Translations under genes and position numbers: made by a program
From: PALSA-660 sp036508875
Lineage (GTDB): Bacteria; Actinomycetota; Coriobacteriia; Anaerosomatales; PALSA-660
Direction: 5' to 3'
Length of the DNA stretch: 22,519 bases
NCBI GenBank assembly: GCA_036508875.1
Contig: DATCGP010000066.1
Span: 1 to 22,519 of the forward strand
Notes under the pieces: model-generated
Database searches by the model: none
What the model was told of the DNA's origin: nothing
Seen by the model: the letters and a program-made list of their open reading frames with translations, nothing else
Shown: positions 22,483 to 22,519 of the stretch, in pieces
Layout of the letters: each line of letters starts with the position of its first letter
Position numbering within the stretch: the stretch's first letter is position 1

Positions 22483-22519
22483 GGCGGCGCACCGTGGGCG
22501 ACTGGGCCGGCTTGGCCAC
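22479..22519 (+). CDS. Start of an unidentified gene, cut by the window edge
   Basis: A GTG at 22479-22481 overlaps the stop of the radical SAM gene (GTGA), with GGAGG 6 bases upstream (22469-22473). The visible residues are MRRRTVGDWAGLA. The coupling pattern supports a real gene, but 13 residues give no family assignment. Confidence 0.5.
   Translation, partial: MRRRTVGDWAGLA

Overview
The window is a high-GC chromosomal segment with dense coding, several GTG starts and many 1-4 bp gene overlaps. It carries the block rpsF-ssb-rpsR-(DUF2232-like membrane protein)-rplI-dnaB, a zinc-ligand (C+) type S18, TGTGGAC-type DnaA-like boxes and housekeeping purine genes. This fits a high-GC Gram-positive lineage. 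My best guess is Actinomycetota, perhaps an uncultured Coriobacteriia-type group, but that is inferred from gene order and codon style only.

Layout, left to right. (1) 1-725: the 3' end of a TrkH-like potassium transporter, then an exported, membrane-anchored protein of unknown function. (2) 813-887: tRNA-Gly(CCC) with its own promoter and a following hairpin. (3) 1056-1973: an exported M23 metallopeptidase with a C-terminal membrane anchor. (4) 2022-6642: the ribosomal/replication block rpsF, ssb, rpsR, DUF2232-like, rplI, dnaB. It has a promoter before rpsF, a second promoter and three DnaA-like boxes before rplI, and tandem hairpins between rplI and dnaB. (5) 6750-7040: a small Cys/His-rich HNH-like protein. 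(6) 16379 down to 7062 on the minus strand: a nine-gene ABC-2 export operon ordered membrane fusion protein, membrane fusion protein, ATPase, permease, permease, ATPase, TetR regulator, permease, permease. It reads from one promoter with an operator-like inverted repeat over the likely start point. (7) 16515-16964: a small all-helical protein with an HxxxDxxxH motif. (8) 17161-22482: purA, a decayed patch, purD, and a HemW/HemN-like radical SAM gene coupled to purD. The decayed patch holds a minus-strand DltX-like microprotein with a C-terminal remnant of an MBOAT acyltransferase, and an M28 peptidase broken by a 14-bp tandem duplication. A further gene starts at the right edge.

The most interesting system is the ABC operon. 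The two ATPases carry complementary lesions: ATPase 1 has a canonical LSGG signature but proline in place of the switch histidine, and ATPase 2 has the histidine but an LSVGW signature. Paired as a heterodimer they would make one consensus and one degenerate ATP site, like a split version of the two-domain YbhF ATPase of E. coli. The operon supplies only this one ATPase pair but two paralogous permease pairs and two membrane fusion proteins, so one motor may serve two alternative channels.

No intergenic stretch exceeds 300 bases. The longest is 16266-16514, which holds the divergent promoter region and a 29-bp near-palindrome. I saw no CRISPR array, insertion sequence, rRNA or replication origin proper.
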